Source: Sutterella sp047777475
Lineage (GTDB): Bacteria > Pseudomonadota > Gammaproteobacteria > Burkholderiales > Burkholderiaceae_F
Assembly: GCA_047777475.1 (NCBI GenBank)
Contig: JBKEET010000005.1
Span: 71,237-135,236, forward strand
Direction of reading: 5' to 3'
DNA: 64,000 nt
Every line of letters starts with the position of its first letter. Positions within the stretch are counted from its first letter, which is position 1. The position numbers were made by a program, and so were the translations under genes. The notes under the pieces are model-generated. The model was not told the origin of the DNA. It ran no database searches and saw only the letters and a program-made list of their open reading frames with translations. Below are positions 62,569 to 64,000 of this stretch, one piece after another.

Positions 62569-64000
62569 ATGGAAAATGCTGTCAATTACATAAGCGGGCT
62601 CATCTGGTCGCCCGCGCTCGTTTTCCTGTGCCTCGGCGCGGGACTTTGGTTTTCCATTCGCACGCGCTTCGTGCAGCTGCGCATGATCCCCGAGATGTGG
62701 CGCCTCATCTTTCAGCAGAAAGACGACGACATCGGTCTCTCGAGCTTCCAGGCGCTCTCCATGACGCTTGCCGGCCGCGTCGGCACGGGCAACATCGCGG
62801 GCGTCGCGACGGCCATCTGCTTCGGCGGCCCCGGCGCGCTCTTCTGGATGTGGATGGTGGCTTTCCTCGGCGCCTCCTCGGCCTTCGTCGAGTCGACGCT
62901 CGGCCAGATCTACAAGGAAAAGATCGGCGGCCAGTACCGCGGCGGCCCCGCCTTCTACATCGAGCACGGCCTGCAGAGCAAGCCCTTCGCGTGGCTCTTC
63001 GCGATCGTGACGATCCTCGCCTGCGTCTTCTTCTGCCAGGGCATGCAGGCCAACGCCATCGCCGACGCCTGGGACAAGGCCTTCGGCATCCCGACGCCGG
63101 TCTCGGCCGCCGTCATCGCCTCGCTCGTGTGCTTCGTGATCATCGGCGGCCTGCGCCGCATCGCGCGCGTCACCTCGATCATCGTGCCCTTCATGGCGCA
63201 GGCCTACATCGTCGTCGCCCTCATCATCGTGGGCATCAATTACGACAAGGTGCCGGGCGTCTTCGAGATGATCTTCGCCGACGCCTTCGGCCTGCGTCCC
63301 GCGGCGAGCGGCCTCTTCGGCGCCGCCATCGCCTGGGGCGTCAAGCGCGGCCTCTATTCGAACGAAGCCGGCCAGGGCTCCGGCCCGCACGCCTCTTCGG
63401 CGGCGGCCGTCTCGCATCCCGCCAAGCAGGGCCTCGTGCAGGCCTTCTCGGTGTACATCGACACGCTCTTTCGTCTGCTCGGCGACGGGCTTCATGCTCC
63501 TCATGACGGGCTGCTACAACGTGATCGCGCCCGACGGCACCGCCCTCTACACGGGCCTGCCCGGCGTTGACGCGGGCCCCGCCTACACGCAGATGGCCGT
63601 CGACCAGCTCATGCCCGGCCTCGGCGGACCGTTCATCGGCGTGACGATCTTCTTCTTCGCGTTCACGACGATCCTCAACTACTACTACATGGCCGAGACG
63701 AACATCGCCTACATCAACCGCTACCTGCACAAGCCCATCCTGATGTCGCTCGGCAAGGTGATCTTCATCGCCATGGTCGCCTTCGGCGCGCTCAACGCCT
63801 CCTCGCTCATCTGGGCGATGGCCGACATCGGCACGGGCTGCATGCCTGGGTCAACATCATCGCCATCCTGCTGCTGCAGAAGCCCGCGATGGCGGCGCTC
63901 AAGGATTACCTCGCGCAGAAGAAGCTCGGGCGCGACCCGGTGTTCCATCCCGAGGCGCTCGGCATCCGCAACGCCGTCTACTGGGAAGGCCAGAGGGCCG
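62569..64000 (+). pseudogene. Sodium:alanine symporter (AGCS family), two frameshifts, 3' end beyond window
   Basis: The first 301 residues or so are a normal AGCS transporter: LGAGLWFSIRTRFVQLRMIPEMWRL, SSFQALSMTLAGRVGTGNIAGVA, a GGQYRGGPAFYIE segment and GLYSNEAGQGSGPHASSAA. Near 63469-63471 one extra T shifts the frame; the correct continuation (VCSATGFMLLMTGCYNVIAPDGTALY) is readable in the +1 frame. Near 63843-63846 one G is missing, and the original register resumes with WVNIIAILLLQKP to the window end. Both changes are in short homopolymers, so sequencing error is at least as likely as a real pseudogene. Confidence 0.85.

Overview
The window is 64 kb of dense, high-GC bacterial chromosome. 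It resembles a gut betaproteobacterium of order Burkholderiales, probably family Sutterellaceae. That is an inference from three things: gene orders typical of Burkholderiales (hda-HAD-pcnB-folK, pmbA / darP-mog, queA-tgt-yajC-secD-secF, fur divergent from bamE, zapB-zapA-6S RNA-EVE, nadK-recN), several Tat-exported proteins, and anaerobe-type enzymes (a Tat molybdopterin oxidoreductase, an iron alcohol dehydrogenase, an Fe-S serine dehydratase). No phage, insertion sequence or CRISPR array was seen. Most of the window is core genome.

1-9.4 kb: start of a Tat-exported molybdopterin oxidoreductase (cut by the window edge), an AraC-type regulator divergent from an iron alcohol dehydrogenase, a sugar O-acetyltransferase, purM, then the hda-HAD-pcnB-folK operon and tRNA-Leu(CAA). 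9.6-15.7 kb: a LysR regulator divergent from an exported Asp/Glu-racemase-like protein, a mog-esterase fusion gene with darP, pmbA, and a DUF805 membrane protein behind a structured leader that ends in an intrinsic terminator. 16-22 kb: queuosine genes queA-tgt followed by yajC, secD and secF. 22-28.5 kb (minus strand): a tight run thiM-thiE-phosphoethanolamine transferase-like-DUF2868-DUF3482-DUF486.

28.6-36.3 kb: exported nitroreductase-like protein, lgt, EVE protein, 6S RNA, zapA, zapB-like, bamE, fur, a Tat DUF362 protein bracketed by two near-identical terminator-like elements, then a lower-GC accessory patch with an AlbA_2 (Schlafen-type) regulator and a degenerate repeat array beside tRNA-Val(CAC). 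36.3-46.2 kb: rnhA, a methyltransferase, a lytic transglycosylase with five LysM repeats, fabI, nadK, recN and three glycosyltransferases suggesting LPS-core synthesis. 46.3-64 kb: sdaA, an EamA transporter, rng, sbcB, a beta-hydroxyacid dehydrogenase, glnS with a large internal insertion, an exported FMN-binding protein next to its likely flavin transferase apbE, dnaE, tRNAs Pro-Arg-His, argH, and an alanine/sodium symporter carrying two frameshifts at the window end.

The best leads for something new are: the structured RNA leader upstream of the DUF805 gene; the Mog-carboxylesterase fusion; the Tat-exported racemase-fold protein that lacks its first catalytic cysteine; the roughly 100-residue insertion in GlnRS; the repeat array beside the AlbA_2 regulator; and a three-copy operator-like repeat between the AraC regulator and the alcohol dehydrogenase. 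All functional assignments rest on reading motifs by eye; no database search was run.
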